Source: Thermococcus paralvinellae (lineage in GTDB: Archaea > Methanobacteriota_B > Thermococci > Thermococcales > Thermococcaceae). Taken from it: a DNA stretch of 64,000 nt. The notes under the pieces were generated by a model that had not been told where the DNA came from, made no database searches, and worked only from the letters and a program-made list of their open reading frames with translations. How positions within the stretch are numbered: position 1 is the first letter of the stretch; each line of letters begins with the position of its first letter. A program made the translations under genes and the position numbers. The stretch lies in the NCBI RefSeq assembly GCF_000517445.1, contig NZ_CP006965.1, positions 186,001-250,000 on the forward strand, in the 5' to 3' direction. This document shows positions 48,625 to 58,142 of this stretch, piece by piece.

Positions 48625-49641
48625 GTGGAACTTCCAATACTCCCTACAAGTGTTATCGGTAGTTATCCGAAGCCAAGATGGCTTCTAAGACAATACAAAC
48701 TTTATGAGTTTGGAAAGATTCCCGAAGAAGATTTTAAAGAAGCCGTTAGGGATGCCAGCATTGCAGTGCTCAGGGAACATGAGAGAGCGGGAATCGATAT
48801 CCCATGGGATGGAGAAATGGGCAGGAGTGAGATGACGGAATATTTTACATCTAAGATACATGGGTTTAGGTTCTATGGGCCAATTAGAGTTTGGGGTAAC
48901 TTCTACTTCAACAAGGCATCTGCGGTTAGCAAACTTGAGTATAGAGAACCTCTTGTGCTCGATGAATTTAAATTTATCCAATCAGTTACAATAAAAGAAA
49001 TAGTTAAAGTTCCCATTACCGGCCCATACACCCTGGCAGAATGGAGTTTCAACGAATATTATGACACCAAGGAAGATTTTGCCATGGACTTAGCAAAAAT
49101 TCTCAACAAAGAATTCAAGCTTCTCGAGAAAGAAGGTGCGAAGTTCATTCAAATAGACGAACCAGCAATCCTAAATCACCCAGATGAAGTGGAATGGGCT
49201 GTTGACGTTGTAAATAGGGCAGTTAAGGGTCTGAAGATTAAAGTAGGTATGCACGTTTGTTATAGTAACTATTATCTTCTCGCGGATTACTTTGATGACC
49301 TTAATGTCACCCAGTTTGCCTTAGAGTTTGCTAACAGGAACTTCAGAGATATTGATTTCCTCAAAAAGCTTACTCATCAAGAGCTTGGCTTCGGTGTTGT
49401 GGATGTTCACAATCCACGCATTGAGAGCCCTGAGGAAGTTGCAAGAGCCATAAGGAAGGTCTTCAAGTACATAGAGCCTGAAAGACTTTACATAAATCCT
49501 GATTGTGGCTTAAAGTTGCTTTCGAGGGATATAGCATACAGAAAACTTGTCAATATGGTCAAGGGTGTCGAGATAGTGAGAAAGGAGCTTGAGAGGGAAG
49601 GGAAAACCAGCATACCCCTTAGAACCCTAAAGGACATTTGA
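48625..49641 (+). CDS. Core methionine synthase (MetE C-terminal family)
   Basis: 338 aa corresponding to the catalytic C-terminal barrel of cobalamin-independent MetE. Zinc ligands are kept: HVCYSN (His, Cys) and NPDCGLK (Cys), with IDEPAI and SYPKPRWLLR. Such core-MetE proteins take the methyl group from another protein or methyl-cobalamin rather than methyl-tetrahydrofolate; which one here is unknown. GTG 48625 has GGAGGTG 6 bases before it; GTG 48616 is inside that site. Confidence 0.9.
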   Translation: MELPILPTSVIGSYPKPRWLLRQYKLYEFGKIPEEDFKEAVRDASIAVLREHERAGIDIPWDGEMGRSEMTEYFTSKIHGFRFYGPIRVWGNFYFNKASAVSKLEYREPLVLDEFKFIQSVTIKEIVKVPITGPYTLAEWSFNEYYDTKEDFAMDLAKILNKEFKLLEKEGAKFIQIDEPAILNHPDEVEWAVDVVNRAVKGLKIKVGMHVCYSNYYLLADYFDDLNVTQFALEFANRNFRDIDFLKKLTHQELGFGVVDVHNPRIESPEEVARAIRKVFKYIEPERLYINPDCGLKLLSRDIAYRKLVNMVKGVEIVRKELEREGKTSIPLRTLKDI

Positions 49642-49651
49642 GGTGTCATTA

Positions 49652-50704
49652 ATGAGAGTTGTTGTAAAATTCGGAGGCAGTTCATTGAGATACGACTTTT
49701 ATGATGCAGTTCAGTTTGTAAAGATGCTGGAAGATGAAAATGAGGTTGCAGTAGTTGTTTCAGCACTCAAGGGAGTCACAGACAAGCTTGAATTACTATA
49801 TAAAACTGGGGACAAGAAGATTCTTGGAGATATATTGCTTGATTATATAAATTTTGCAAAAAAACACGGTATCAGCATAGATGCTATTAAACTACTAGCG
49901 GAGGAATTATCCTCCGCACTTAGCTTAAATTTTCCAAATGACAAAGTTAAGAGGGATTTTCTCCTGTCTTTTGGTGAGCTCTTTTCAGCTTCCATTTTTG
50001 CCCAAGCCATAGATGGTGTATTGATAGAACCCTGGGATATTATAGTAACTGATGGGAACTTTGGGAACGCAGAAGTTGACATTACCAAAACAAGAAACCT
50101 TTTTGCCTGCGTTAGAGACCTTATGGAAGATGGAAAGGTTCCAGTAATTCCAGGATTTATTGGAGGTTTTCGAGGCTTTAGAACAACTCTTGGTAGAGGT
50201 GGGAGTGACTATACAGCAGTTGTAGCGGGAATTTGTATTAAAGCAAAAGCTGTATTGATAATGAGTGACGTTGAGGGGATATACACTGCAGACCCGAAGG
50301 TAGTCAGAGAGGCAAAGCCAATTCCCTTTGTTTCTTACGATGAGGCTCTAATTGCCTCAAAGTTTGGCATGAGAGCAATACAATGGAAGGCTGTTAAACT
50401 GGCAAGTGAGAATGAAGTTCCCCTTCTTTTTGGCAAGACAAAAGGGTGGTGGATGGGGACATTAGTTTCCAAAGAGAGTTCTGGAATGCCAATAATTGCC
50501 TATAGACTTAGGGACACTCATGGCATAGTCGGTGTGGTAAATGCATATCCAAGAGTTCCTTACGAGAGAATTTCTGAAGGAGAAAACTGGGTTGCTTTTA
50601 AGGTACCAAAAGATGAAACTGAAAAAGCTGTTAGGGAAATACATAGAGAAATTATGGAAAAGTATTTGCCATTTACTAAAGTTATCAGTGTAATTGGGAC
50701 TTGA
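49652..50704 (+). CDS. Aspartate kinase
   Basis: First step of the aspartate family. VKFGGSSLRYD at the N-terminus, GGFRGFRTTLGRGGSDYTAVV and DVEGIYTADPKVV. 350 aa, about 100 shorter than enzymes with two ACT domains; only a short C-terminal ACT-like part (from about GIVGVVNAYP) remains, so classical threonine/lysine inhibition may be missing. Closes the methionine operon. Confidence 0.93.
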   Translation: MRVVVKFGGSSLRYDFYDAVQFVKMLEDENEVAVVVSALKGVTDKLELLYKTGDKKILGDILLDYINFAKKHGISIDAIKLLAEELSSALSLNFPNDKVKRDFLLSFGELFSASIFAQAIDGVLIEPWDIIVTDGNFGNAEVDITKTRNLFACVRDLMEDGKVPVIPGFIGGFRGFRTTLGRGGSDYTAVVAGICIKAKAVLIMSDVEGIYTADPKVVREAKPIPFVSYDEALIASKFGMRAIQWKAVKLASENEVPLLFGKTKGWWMGTLVSKESSGMPIIAYRLRDTHGIVGVVNAYPRVPYERISEGENWVAFKVPKDETEKAVREIHREIMEKYLPFTKVISVIGT

Positions 50705-50775
50705 TTCTGAGTTTGGATAATGTATATGATTAATAAGGAGCAAATAAGATAAGGCTGAAAAAGTAAAAAGCAAAA

Positions 50776-52116
50776 CTAAATGCTCTTCAAAATTGAAAAC
50801 TCCTTAGGTTCGTAGTCCTTAAGTCTCCCTTCAAGGAAGTCTTCATATCCTTTAAGGTCAAGCAATCCGTGTCCACTTAAGTTGAAGAGTATAACTTTTT
50901 CCTCTCCCTTCTCCTTTGCCTCCAAAGCCAAATCTATTGCCCCTTTAATTGCGTGAGCACTCTCTGGTGCTGGAACGATACCTTCGGTTCTTGCAAATAG
51001 AACTGCCGCCTCAAACACTTCTGTCTGGTGATATGCCCTAGGCTTAACTATACCATGGTTTATTAAAATGCTCAGTGTTGGAGCTAAGCCGTGATACCTC
51101 AAGCCACCAGCGTGGATTGGGGGGACATAATAGGTGTGCCCTAATGTGTGCATCTTTATCTTTGGCGTTAGCCTTCCGCTGTCTCCGTAGTCATAAGTGT
51201 AAACTCCTCTCGTCATTGATGGTGCTGCTCTCGGCTCTATCGCATAGAACTCATATTCTGTTTTGCCCTTCAAAACATCTCTAACGAACGGATAAGCTAA
51301 GCCACCAAAGTTGCTTCCACCTCCAACACAGCCAATGATTGTTGTTGGCTCTTCACCAAGCAGCTCCATTTGAAGCCTTGCTTCCTCTCCGATAATTGTC
51401 TGATGCATTAAAACGTGATTTAAAACACTACCCAATGAATAGCGGGCATTTTCATCATTCAAAACATCTTCTATAGCTTCACTTATTGCTATTCCTAATC
51501 CTCCTGGATGGTTGGGGTCTTGAGCTAAAAACTTCCTTCCGACGTTTGTTCTATCACTTGGCGATGGAAAGATTTCGGCTCCATAAGTCTGCATTAGTAT
51601 TTTTCTGTAAGGCTTCTGCTGGTAGCTTGCCCTTGCCATGTACACCCTAATCTTCAGTCCAAACAAAGCCCCTGCTAAGGATAAAGCTGTTCCCCACTGA
51701 CCTGCGCCAGTTTCGGTGACTAATCTTTCAATACCCTGATTTTTAGCGTAATAAGCCTGAGCTAAAGCTGTGTTTATTTTGTGGCTTCCTGTTATCGTTG
51801 CTCCTTCATACTTGAAGTAAATCTTTGCTGGTGTTTTGAGAGCTTTTTCCAAGTGTGTTGCTCTAAATAGTGGTGTTGGTCTTCCAATCTTGGCATACAT
51901 CTCTAAAATTTCCTCTGGTATTTCAATGAACCTTTTACTGCTTATCTCTTGCTTAACTAGCTCTTCAGCAAAAATTCTCTTCAGCTTCTCTGGATTTATT
52001 GGCTCGTCTGTCTCTGGGTCTAATGGGGGTGCCAACGGCTCTGGCAAATCGGGCAAAATGTTGTACCACTTCTTTGGCATTTCTTCTGGCTTCAAAACGG
52101 CTTTAACTTTCTCCAT
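50776..52116 (-). CDS. trpB2: Tryptophan synthase beta chain-like protein TrpB2
   Basis: 446 aa PLP enzyme of the TrpB2 branch: N-terminal extension with [24 protein letters not shown] lysine in [24 protein letters not shown] and the phosphate loop [15 protein letters not shown]. TrpB2 joins indole and serine or works as a serine deaminase-type enzyme; it stands alone here, without trpA. GGAGGTGG lies before ATG 52116. Its upstream region holds the repeats described separately. Confidence 0.94.
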   Translation of the reverse strand: MEKVKAVLKPEEMPKKWYNILPDLPEPLAPPLDPETDEPINPEKLKRIFAEELVKQEISSKRFIEIPEEILEMYAKIGRPTPLFRATHLEKALKTPAKIYFKYEGATITGSHKINTALAQAYYAKNQGIERLVTETGAGQWGTALSLAGALFGLKIRVYMARASYQQKPYRKILMQTYGAEIFPSPSDRTNVGRKFLAQDPNHPGGLGIAISEAIEDVLNDENARYSLGSVLNHVLMHQTIIGEEARLQMELLGEEPTTIIGCVGGGSNFGGLAYPFVRDVLKGKTEYEFYAIEPRAAPSMTRGVYTYDYGDSGRLTPKIKMHTLGHTYYVPPIHAGGLRYHGLAPTLSILINHGIVKPRAYHQTEVFEAAVLFARTEGIVPAPESAHAIKGAIDLALEAKEKGEEKVILFNLSGHGLLDLKGYEDFLEGRLKDYEPKEFSILKSI

Positions 52117-52241
52117 TTAAAACCACCTCCGTAGTTTTTGTTCAAAAAAAGTCCCAAAAGTGAGGGAATAAGAGTTAGAAAAACTAATCCCGTTAATTGT
52201 GTAGGAACGGATAGAGCAAACTAACCTTAAGTTGTTAGATC

Positions 52242-52253
52242 CAAATAAAAGCT
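52242..52253 (-). promoter_or_regulatory. Probable TATA box of trpB2 (minus strand)
   Basis: On the minus strand, GGAAAGCTTTTATTTGG: purine-rich BRE followed by CTTTTATTT, about 130 bases before the ATG. Repeat copy 1 directly adjoins it upstream. Confidence 0.4.
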
Positions 52254-52255
52254 TT

Positions 52256-52384
52256 CCAAAAACACTCCCTCCAGACTACACTAAAAGACGAGCCAAAAAC
52301 AATCCCGCTCTTCAGCTATAAAGCTAACCGAGAAACCTAAGAAGCCTTCATTCTCAGCTCCAAAAACAATCACTCCTGACTATC
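52256..52384 (-). repeat. Three imperfect direct repeats upstream of trpB2
   Basis: Copies begin on the plus strand at 52256, 52293 and 52360 with CCAAAAACAMTC. On the minus strand copies 1 and 3 agree in 21 of 25 positions around TAGTCWGGAGKGAKTG followed by TTTTTGGA; copy 2 is three bases longer between its ends. Spacing 37 and 67 bases. Likely regulator binding sites. Confidence 0.5.
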
Positions 52385-52409
52385 ATGGTGCATCGAAGTT
52401 TGTAAATGT

Positions 52410-52436
52410 GTCCCAACTTTAAAAGGTTTTTGGGAC
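52410..52436. promoter_or_regulatory. 27-bp inverted repeat enclosing a TATA-like box
   Basis: GTCCCAA (52410-52416) and TTGGGAC (52430-52436) form a perfect 7-bp inverted repeat; the 13 bases between contain CTTTAAAAGG, TATA-like on either strand. A further GTCCCAA half-site lies at 52151-52157 in the trpB2 leader. Reads as an operator. Confidence 0.5.
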
Positions 52437-52443
52437 CAATTTT

Positions 52444-52498
52444 GACAGACTGTCCTCTTGATGAGGAGAATATTAGTGCCTTTTTGGCATTTTGCCAA
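52444..52498. promoter_or_regulatory. Cluster of three inverted repeats upstream of pop5
   Basis: GACAG-A-CTGTC (52444-52454), TCCTC-TTGAT-GAGGA (52453-52467) and TTGGCA-TTT-TGCCAA (52484-52498). The last lies just upstream of the pop5 TATA-like GCTTTAATAT (52507-52516). Confidence 0.4.
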
Positions 52499-52536
52499 GG
52501 ACAAAAGCTTTAATATGGTTCTCCCAACTTTCTAAC

Positions 52537-52896
52537 ATGAAAGAGAGACCAAAAACTTTACCTCCAACGCTTCGCGACAAACACCGCTACATCGCTTTTC
52601 AAGTAATTGGGGAAAGGAATTTCAAAAAAGATGAAATTAAAAAAGCAATTTGGGACGCTTCTCTTAGAGTTCTTGGAGAATTAGGAACTGCAAGGGCAAA
52701 GCCTTGGTTCATTAAGTTCAACGAAAAAACTCAAACCGGAATTGTTAGATGTGATAGAAAGTATGTGGAAGAAGTTCGTTTTGCTTTAGCTATGTTAACT
52801 GAAATTAGCGGTTCAAAGGCCATAATAAGGACTCTTGGAGTTTCCGGGACAATAAAGCGTTTAAGGATGAAGTTTTTGAAGGAGTTTGGGTGGTAA
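52537..52896 (+). CDS. rnp2: RNase P protein Pop5
   Basis: 119 aa Rpp14/Pop5 protein, partner of Rpp30 in RNase [18 protein letters not shown] at the N-terminus, [30 protein letters not shown] in the middle and IKRLRMKFL at the end. ATG 52537 lies about 22 bases after the TATA-like box, so it is probably leaderless; the in-frame ATG at 52492 would lie upstream of the promoter. Confidence 0.94.
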   Translation: MKERPKTLPPTLRDKHRYIAFQVIGERNFKKDEIKKAIWDASLRVLGELGTARAKPWFIKFNEKTQTGIVRCDRKYVEEVRFALAMLTEISGSKAIIRTLGVSGTIKRLRMKFLKEFGW

Positions 52897-53045
52897 GACG
52901 ACAAAGGAGAAAGAACTCCTCTTTCTTGTCCGCATAGAAAAGCTTAATTATCAACTCCAATAACTTATCAATCGGAGAGTATATAAAGCAAAGAGCGGAA
53001 GTTTAACTTAATTAAAAGTTACGATAACTCAAGAGGTGATGTAAA

Positions 53046-53828
53046 ATGGCGTTTGTGCCACCGCAGGCTGGGTATGATAGGGCTATAACTGTTTTCAGCC
53101 CTGATGGAAGACTTTTCCAGGTACAATACGCAAGAGAAGCTGTTAAAAGAGGTGCAACAGCTGTAGGAGTAAAGTGCAAAGATGGTGTTGTTTTAGCTGT
53201 AGAAAAAAGAGTAACAAGCAGATTAATTGAGCCTGAGAGTTATGAAAAGATTTTCCAGATTGATGACCACATTGCAGCTGCTTCAAGTGGTATAATAGCA
53301 GATGCGAGGGTGTTGGTTGATAGGGCCCGTTTGGAAGCTCAGATTTACCGCTTAACATATGGTGAGCCAGTTCCACTTACTGTTTTGGTAAAGAAGATTT
53401 GTGACCTTAAACAAATGCACACCCAATATGGTGGTGTTAGACCATTTGGTGCTGCTCTTTTAATGGCAGGGGTTAATGAAAAGCCAGAGCTTTTTGAAAC
53501 AGACCCAAGTGGTGCATACTTTGAATGGAAGGCAGTGGCAATTGGAAGTGGAAGGAACACGGCCATGGCAATCTTTGAAGAAAAATACAGAGATGATATG
53601 ACACTTGAGGATGCAATAAAGCTAGCTATCTTAGCTTTGGCAAAGACGATGGAAGAACCTTCACCAGATAACATAGAGATTGCAGTGATTACAGTTAAAG
53701 AAAAGAAGTTTAAGAAGATAAGTAAAGAGAAAGTGGCAAAGTGCCTTGAGGAGGCTTTGAAAGAAGCTGAAGAAGAGGAGGTTGCAGAGAAGGAGGAAGA
53801 TTACACTGAATTAGACAGCAACTACTGA
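53046..53828 (+). CDS. psmA: Proteasome alpha subunit
   Basis: Outer-ring, gate-forming subunit of the 20S proteasome. [35 protein letters not shown] is the alpha signature (N-terminal gate residues included). 260 aa with an acidic C-terminal tail. GAGGTGATGTAAA before the ATG. Heads the classic archaeal proteasome-exosome operon. Confidence 0.97.
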   Translation: MAFVPPQAGYDRAITVFSPDGRLFQVQYAREAVKRGATAVGVKCKDGVVLAVEKRVTSRLIEPESYEKIFQIDDHIAAASSGIIADARVLVDRARLEAQIYRLTYGEPVPLTVLVKKICDLKQMHTQYGGVRPFGAALLMAGVNEKPELFETDPSGAYFEWKAVAIGSGRNTAMAIFEEKYRDDMTLEDAIKLAILALAKTMEEPSPDNIEIAVITVKEKKFKKISKEKVAKCLEEALKEAEEEEVAEKEEDYTELDSNY

Positions 53829-53838
53829 GGTGGTGGCT

Positions 53839-54549
53839 ATGCCAATAAGCATTGATAAAGCAGTGATTGCAAGGTTAAAGACACATGGAGAAACATTTGA
53901 GATTTTGGTTGACCCTTACCTTGCCAGAGATTTCAAGGAGGGCAAAGATGTTCCAATAGAGGAAATTCTTGCTACTCCCTATGTTTTTAAAGATGCACAT
54001 AAGGGAGACAAAGCGAGCGAGCATGAAATGGAAAAAATCTTTGGAACAAGCGATCCATATGAGGTTGCAAAGATAATCCTTAAGAAGGGAGAAGTTCAGC
54101 TCACAGCCCAGCAGAGGAGAGAAATGTTAGAAGAAAAGAAAAGGCAAATAGCTACAATAATTCACAGGCATGCAGTTGACCCAAGAACAGGATATCCTCA
54201 CCCAGTTGAAAGAATACTTAAAGCCATGGAAGAGGCTGGGGTTAGGGTAGATATCTTTAAAGATGCTGAAGCCCAGGTTCCAGATGTTATAAAAGCTATT
54301 CGCAGATTTTTACCTCTTAAGATTGAGGTCAAAATTATAGCCGTAAAAATACCTGCAGATTACGTAGGAAAAGCTTATGGAGAAGTTAGAAAATTTGGAA
54401 CAATCAAGAGAGAAGAGTGGGCAAGTGACGGTTCATGGATGTTCCTTATTGAAATCCCCGGTGGAGTTGAAGGGGAATTTTATGAAAAGCTCAATGCCCT
54501 TACAAAGGGCAATGTTATAACTAAACTTATAGAGAGGAAGGGACTATGA
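53839..54549 (+). CDS. sbds: Ribosome maturation protein SBDS
   Basis: 236 aa homologue of Shwachman-Bodian-Diamond protein, which with EF-2-like GTPases releases eIF6 from the large subunit. [24 protein letters not shown] at the N-terminus and [19 protein letters not shown] in the middle. Overlaps rrp4 (ATGA). Confidence 0.96.
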   Translation: MPISIDKAVIARLKTHGETFEILVDPYLARDFKEGKDVPIEEILATPYVFKDAHKGDKASEHEMEKIFGTSDPYEVAKIILKKGEVQLTAQQRREMLEEKKRQIATIIHRHAVDPRTGYPHPVERILKAMEEAGVRVDIFKDAEAQVPDVIKAIRRFLPLKIEVKIIAVKIPADYVGKAYGEVRKFGTIKREEWASDGSWMFLIEIPGGVEGEFYEKLNALTKGNVITKLIERKGL

Positions 54550-55313
54550 GAAGGGTTTTTGTACAAAATAGGGAATTAGTGGTTCCAGGAACGCTATTGG
54601 CACAGGGACCGTTCAAGAACGGCAGAGGGACTTTTAAAGAGGGGAACAGAATCTACTCAACAGTTGTTGGACTCGTGGACATAAGAAATGACTTCATAAG
54701 GGTTATTCCCCTTGAAGGGCCATACATTCCAGAAGTCGGAGACAATGTTATAGGAAAGATAATTGATGTTAAGTTTTCAAGCTGGACTGTAGACATCGGA
54801 GCACCTTATCAAGCAACACTAAGAATACAGGATGCTGTTGAAGAGAAAATTGATCTCTTGAAGACAGATTTAAGGAAAATATTCGATATTGGAGACATAA
54901 TTTATGCGAAAGTGAAAGCTTTCAATGAAGTGAACCAAATTGACCTAACAACTAAGGGAATGCCCTTTAACGGCGGTCCATTAAAGGGTGGACAGATTGT
55001 AAAAATAACCCCATCTAAAGTGCCCCGTTTGATTGGTAAGGGCGGTTCTATGATAAATCTAATCAAAAAAATGACCCAGACAAGGATTATTGTTGGACAA
55101 AACGGATGGGTATGGGTCAGCGGAAGAAAAGAGGAGCTTGAGAGAGTAGCAATTGAAGCAATACTGAAAGTTGATAGAGAAAGCCATACACAAGGGCTGA
55201 CTGATAGAGTAAAAGAGCTGCTTTTGACAAGATTGAAAGAGCTCAAAGACCAGGGAATTATTGAGGAAATACCCCAAATAGAAGAGGGTGAAGAAAATGA
55301 TGGGAAAGCCTGA
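54546..55313 (+). CDS. rrp4: Exosome subunit Rrp4
   Basis: RNA-binding cap protein of the archaeal exosome. S1 domain ([23 protein letters not shown]) and KH domain ([18 protein letters not shown]). 255 aa. Confidence 0.96.
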   Translation: MRRVFVQNRELVVPGTLLAQGPFKNGRGTFKEGNRIYSTVVGLVDIRNDFIRVIPLEGPYIPEVGDNVIGKIIDVKFSSWTVDIGAPYQATLRIQDAVEEKIDLLKTDLRKIFDIGDIIYAKVKAFNEVNQIDLTTKGMPFNGGPLKGGQIVKITPSKVPRLIGKGGSMINLIKKMTQTRIIVGQNGWVWVSGRKEELERVAIEAILKVDRESHTQGLTDRVKELLLTRLKELKDQGIIEEIPQIEEGEENDGKA

Positions 55314-56040
55314 GAATATAAAGCTTATTGATGAGAATGGAAGGAGAATTGATGGCAGAAAAAAGTATGAGCTCAGACCAATTAAAATGGAAGTTGGTGT
55401 TTTGAAAAATGCTGATGGTTCTGCTTATATAGAATGGGGTAAGAATAAAATTCTCGCTGCGGTTTATGGACCAAGAGAAATTCATCCAAAGCACTTACAG
55501 AGGCCAGATAGAGCAATATTGAGAGTTAGATACAACATGGCTCCTTTCAGTGTCGAAGAAAGGAAAAAACCCGGACCGGACAGGAGAAGTGTTGAGATAA
55601 GTAAGGTCATCAGAGGGGCCCTGGAGCCAGCAATCATACTTGAATTATTCCCAAGGACTGCGATTGATGTTTTTATTGAGGTTCTTCAAGCAGATGCTGG
55701 AACAAGAGTTGCTGGAATTACTGCTGCTTCTCTGGCATTGGCAGATGCAGGAATTCCCATGAAAGACTTAGTCTCAGCATGTGCTGCTGGAAAGATTGAA
55801 GGGCAGATTGTTCTTGATTTGAACAAGGAGGAGGACAACTATGGAGAAGCAGACGTCCCAGTTGCAATAATGCCAATAAAGAACGACATAACCCTTCTGC
55901 AGATGGATGGCTACTTGACAAAAGATGAGTTCCTTGAAGCTGTGAGATTAGCGATAAAGGGAGCAAAAGCAGTCTACCAGAAACAAAGGGAGGCATTGAA
56001 GGAGAAATACCTCAAAATAGCTCAAGAGGTAGGTGAGTAA
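55297..56040 (+). CDS. rrp41: Exosome subunit Rrp41 (catalytic)
   Basis: RNase PH-type phosphorolytic 3'-5' exonuclease subunit. [20 protein letters not shown], the RNA/phosphate-contacting [19 protein letters not shown] and the active-site [14 protein letters not shown]. 247 aa from ATG 55297 (ATG 55300 also possible), overlapping rrp4. Confidence 0.97.
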   Translation: MMGKPENIKLIDENGRRIDGRKKYELRPIKMEVGVLKNADGSAYIEWGKNKILAAVYGPREIHPKHLQRPDRAILRVRYNMAPFSVEERKKPGPDRRSVEISKVIRGALEPAIILELFPRTAIDVFIEVLQADAGTRVAGITAASLALADAGIPMKDLVSACAAGKIEGQIVLDLNKEEDNYGEADVPVAIMPIKNDITLLQMDGYLTKDEFLEAVRLAIKGAKAVYQKQREALKEKYLKIAQEVGE

Positions 56041-56041
56041 A

Positions 56042-56854
56042 ATGGAAGTTATGGCTTCGATTATGAAAGACCACATCATTGAACTCCTAAAAGAGAAGAA
56101 GAGAATTGATGGGAGAGGCTTGGAGGATTTAAGACCTCTTGAAATAAAAGTTAATGTCATTGAAAAGGCTGAGGGCTCAGCATGGGTTAAGCTCGGTAAC
56201 ACTCAAGTTCTCGTTGGAATTAAGCTTGATTTGGGTGAGCCTTTTCCAGACTTGCCAGATAAGGGTGTTATGACAACAAACGTTGAGCTTGTTCCATTGG
56301 CTTCACCGACCTTTGAACCGGGCCCTCCAGATGAGAGGGCAATTGAACTGGCTAGAGTTGTTGACAGGGGAATAAGAGAAAGTCAAGCAATTGATCTAGA
56401 AAAGCTCGTCATTGTTCCAGGAAAGCTCGTTAGGGTGGTTTTCATTGACGTCCACGTCCTTGACCACGATGGAAATCTTGTAGATGCTGCAGGAATTGGG
56501 GCAATTGCAGCTCTGCTTTCAACAAAGATGCCAAAAATTGAATACAACGAAGAGACTGGCGAAGTTGTGATGCTTGATGAGTATGAGCCACTGCCTGTGA
56601 CTAAGATTCCAATTCCAGTGAGCTTTGCTAAGATTGGAGGAACAATAGTTGTTGACCCAAATCTTGAAGAAGAGCAGGTAATGGATGGAAAATTAACAAT
56701 AACAACAGACGAGAATGGCCATATCTCAGCAGTGCAGAAGAGCGAAGGTGGAAGCTTCAAGCTTGAGGAAGTCATGTATGCAGTTGATGTTGCATTCAAA
56801 AGAGCCCAAGAGATTAGAGAGAAGATTCTTGAAGCTGTAGGAAAGAAGGAGTAG
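56042..56854 (+). CDS. rrp42: Exosome subunit Rrp42 (non-catalytic)
   Basis: RNase PH-type ring partner of Rrp41. KRIDGRGLEDLRPLEIKVNVIEKAEGSAWVKLG, GPPDERAIELARVVDRGIRE and DHDGNLVDAAGIGAIAALLS. 270 aa. A T-rich tract (56855-56880) follows and may end the operon. Confidence 0.97.
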   Translation: MEVMASIMKDHIIELLKEKKRIDGRGLEDLRPLEIKVNVIEKAEGSAWVKLGNTQVLVGIKLDLGEPFPDLPDKGVMTTNVELVPLASPTFEPGPPDERAIELARVVDRGIRESQAIDLEKLVIVPGKLVRVVFIDVHVLDHDGNLVDAAGIGAIAALLSTKMPKIEYNEETGEVVMLDEYEPLPVTKIPIPVSFAKIGGTIVVDPNLEEEQVMDGKLTITTDENGHISAVQKSEGGSFKLEEVMYAVDVAFKRAQEIREKILEAVGKKE

Positions 56855-56948
56855 TATTTTTTTGTCTTCTTTTTCTTTTCAGACAAGGAATGCAAGAAAG
56901 ATTTATAAACTAAATTTTTGTTCTTTAGTTAGGTTTTAGGAAAAGCCT

Positions 56949-56958
56949 TTTAAATAAA
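56949..56958 (+). promoter_or_regulatory. TATA box of L37Ae - RpoP - Brix - Pcc1
   Basis: TTTTAAATAA after GGAAAAGCC, about 50 bases before ATG 57003. Confidence 0.55.
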
Positions 56959-57002
56959 ACTCCGCTATACCCTTCAGCTTAAGATCATTAGAGGTGATGC
57001 TC

Positions 57003-57257
57003 ATGGCAACTAAAAAGGTTGGTTCGGCTGGAAGATTTGGTCCTAGATATGGTCTCAAGATTAGAAGAAGGGTAGCAGCTGTAGAAGCAAAGATGAAGCA
57101 GAAGCACACCTGCCCAGTTTGTGGAAGAAAAGCAGTTAGAAGAATAAGCACTGGAATCTGGCAGTGCCAAAAGTGTGGGGCAACCTTTGCTGGCGGAGCT
57201 TATTTGCCAGTCACACCAGCTGGGAAAGTCGCTAAGAGAGTAGTTTCAAGGGCTTGA
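57003..57257 (+). CDS. rpl37ae: Ribosomal protein L37Ae (eL43)
   Basis: 84 aa zinc ribbon protein: [27 protein letters not shown] and CQKCG, then [15 protein letters not shown] 57003 after GAGGTGATGCTC. Confidence 0.97.
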   Translation: MATKKVGSAGRFGPRYGLKIRRRVAAVEAKMKQKHTCPVCGRKAVRRISTGIWQCQKCGATFAGGAYLPVTPAGKVAKRVVSRA

Positions 57258-57286
57258 GCCCTAATAACCCTTTTTTGGTGGGAAAA

Positions 57287-57436
57287 ATGGTTGAAGTTGT
57301 TTATAGATGCGCAAAGTGTGGGAAGGAAGTTAAGCTTGATTTGGCTATTACAAGGGAAGTTCGCTGTACATACTGCGGAAGCAAGATACTTTACAAGCCG
57401 AGACCTAAAGTTGCAAGAAGAGTAAAAGCAATCTGA
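57287..57436 (+). CDS. rpoP: RNA polymerase subunit P (RpoP)
   Basis: 49 aa RPB12-like zinc subunit: YRCAKCGKEV and CTYCGSKILYKPRPKVARRVKAI. ATG 57287 with GGTGGG before it; an upstream in-frame start near 57254 overlaps L37Ae and is not needed. Confidence 0.95.
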   Translation: MVEVVYRCAKCGKEVKLDLAITREVRCTYCGSKILYKPRPKVARRVKAI

Positions 57437-57503
57437 ACTTTTTTGAAAGTTTCGATTTTTCAAAAAGCTTTTAATTGCTTTGTATTACTTATGAGTGATA
57501 GCG

Positions 57504-58142
57504 ATGATGCTGATAACAACCTCACACAGACCTACAAGAAGAACGAGGAGTTTTGGGCATGATTTAGAGAGAGTGTTCCCTAATTCCACCTACCTAACTA
57601 GAGGAAAGAAGACAATCCAAGATTTGCTTATGGAGGCTTATGACAGAGGTTATGAGAGACTTTTAATAATAAATGTCTGGAAAGGAAATCCGCTTAAAAT
57701 GACCTTCATCAAAGTTTCTCCTGACGATTGGGGATATCTCGGCTATCTCTACCTTCATGGAATTAAACTTCAGAGAGAGATTGGTTTTAGAAACATAAGA
57801 CCAATCCGTGAGGAAATGCCGTTTATTGTTACAACTGCTAAGAGAGTTGGCCTTGACCATATAGCCTTTGCTCAGGCTTTTGCTGAACTTACAAATGGAA
57901 AATTCATTCCAAGAGGGGATAAAAGCCTGACTTACATAGCGGACAAATACAACACGGATGTTCTTGGTGTTGTTGAGAGACATCCAAGAGGAATGGCAAT
58001 CAACTTCTATCGCTTGGATATAACAAAAGAAAGACCAGTTGGACCACTGATTAGTGTGAAAATCTGGATTATGGAAGATGGGAGGAGATGGGATTACAAG
58101 GAGGCGTTGGGCATTAAAGTTAAGAGGAGAGAGCGTGAATGA
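57504..58142 (+). CDS. Brix domain ribosome-biogenesis protein (Imp4-like)
   Basis: 212 aa archaeal Brix protein. LITTSHRPTRRTRSFGHDLERVFPNS is the characteristic start; an RNA-binding alpha/beta fold follows. Thought to act in rRNA folding and ribosome assembly. ATG 57504 is preceded by GAGTGATAGCG. Overlaps pcc1 by 4 bases. Confidence 0.92.
   Translation: MMLITTSHRPTRRTRSFGHDLERVFPNSTYLTRGKKTIQDLLMEAYDRGYERLLIINVWKGNPLKMTFIKVSPDDWGYLGYLYLHGIKLQREIGFRNIRPIREEMPFIVTTAKRVGLDHIAFAQAFAELTNGKFIPRGDKSLTYIADKYNTDVLGVVERHPRGMAINFYRLDITKERPVGPLISVKIWIMEDGRRWDYKEALGIKVKRRERE

Noticed and set aside
52256-52384. CRISPR array
   Set aside because: Only three degenerate units with unequal spacing; no cas gene in the window.
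52340-52400. Possible C/D box sRNA on the minus strand
   Set aside because: ATGATAG and CTGA-like boxes are present but depart from the C-box consensus, D' is missing and the boxes coincide with the direct repeats.
53143-53376. Minus-strand Leu/His/Gln-rich frame inside psmA
   Set aside because: Shadow of the proteasome alpha gene, without start signals.
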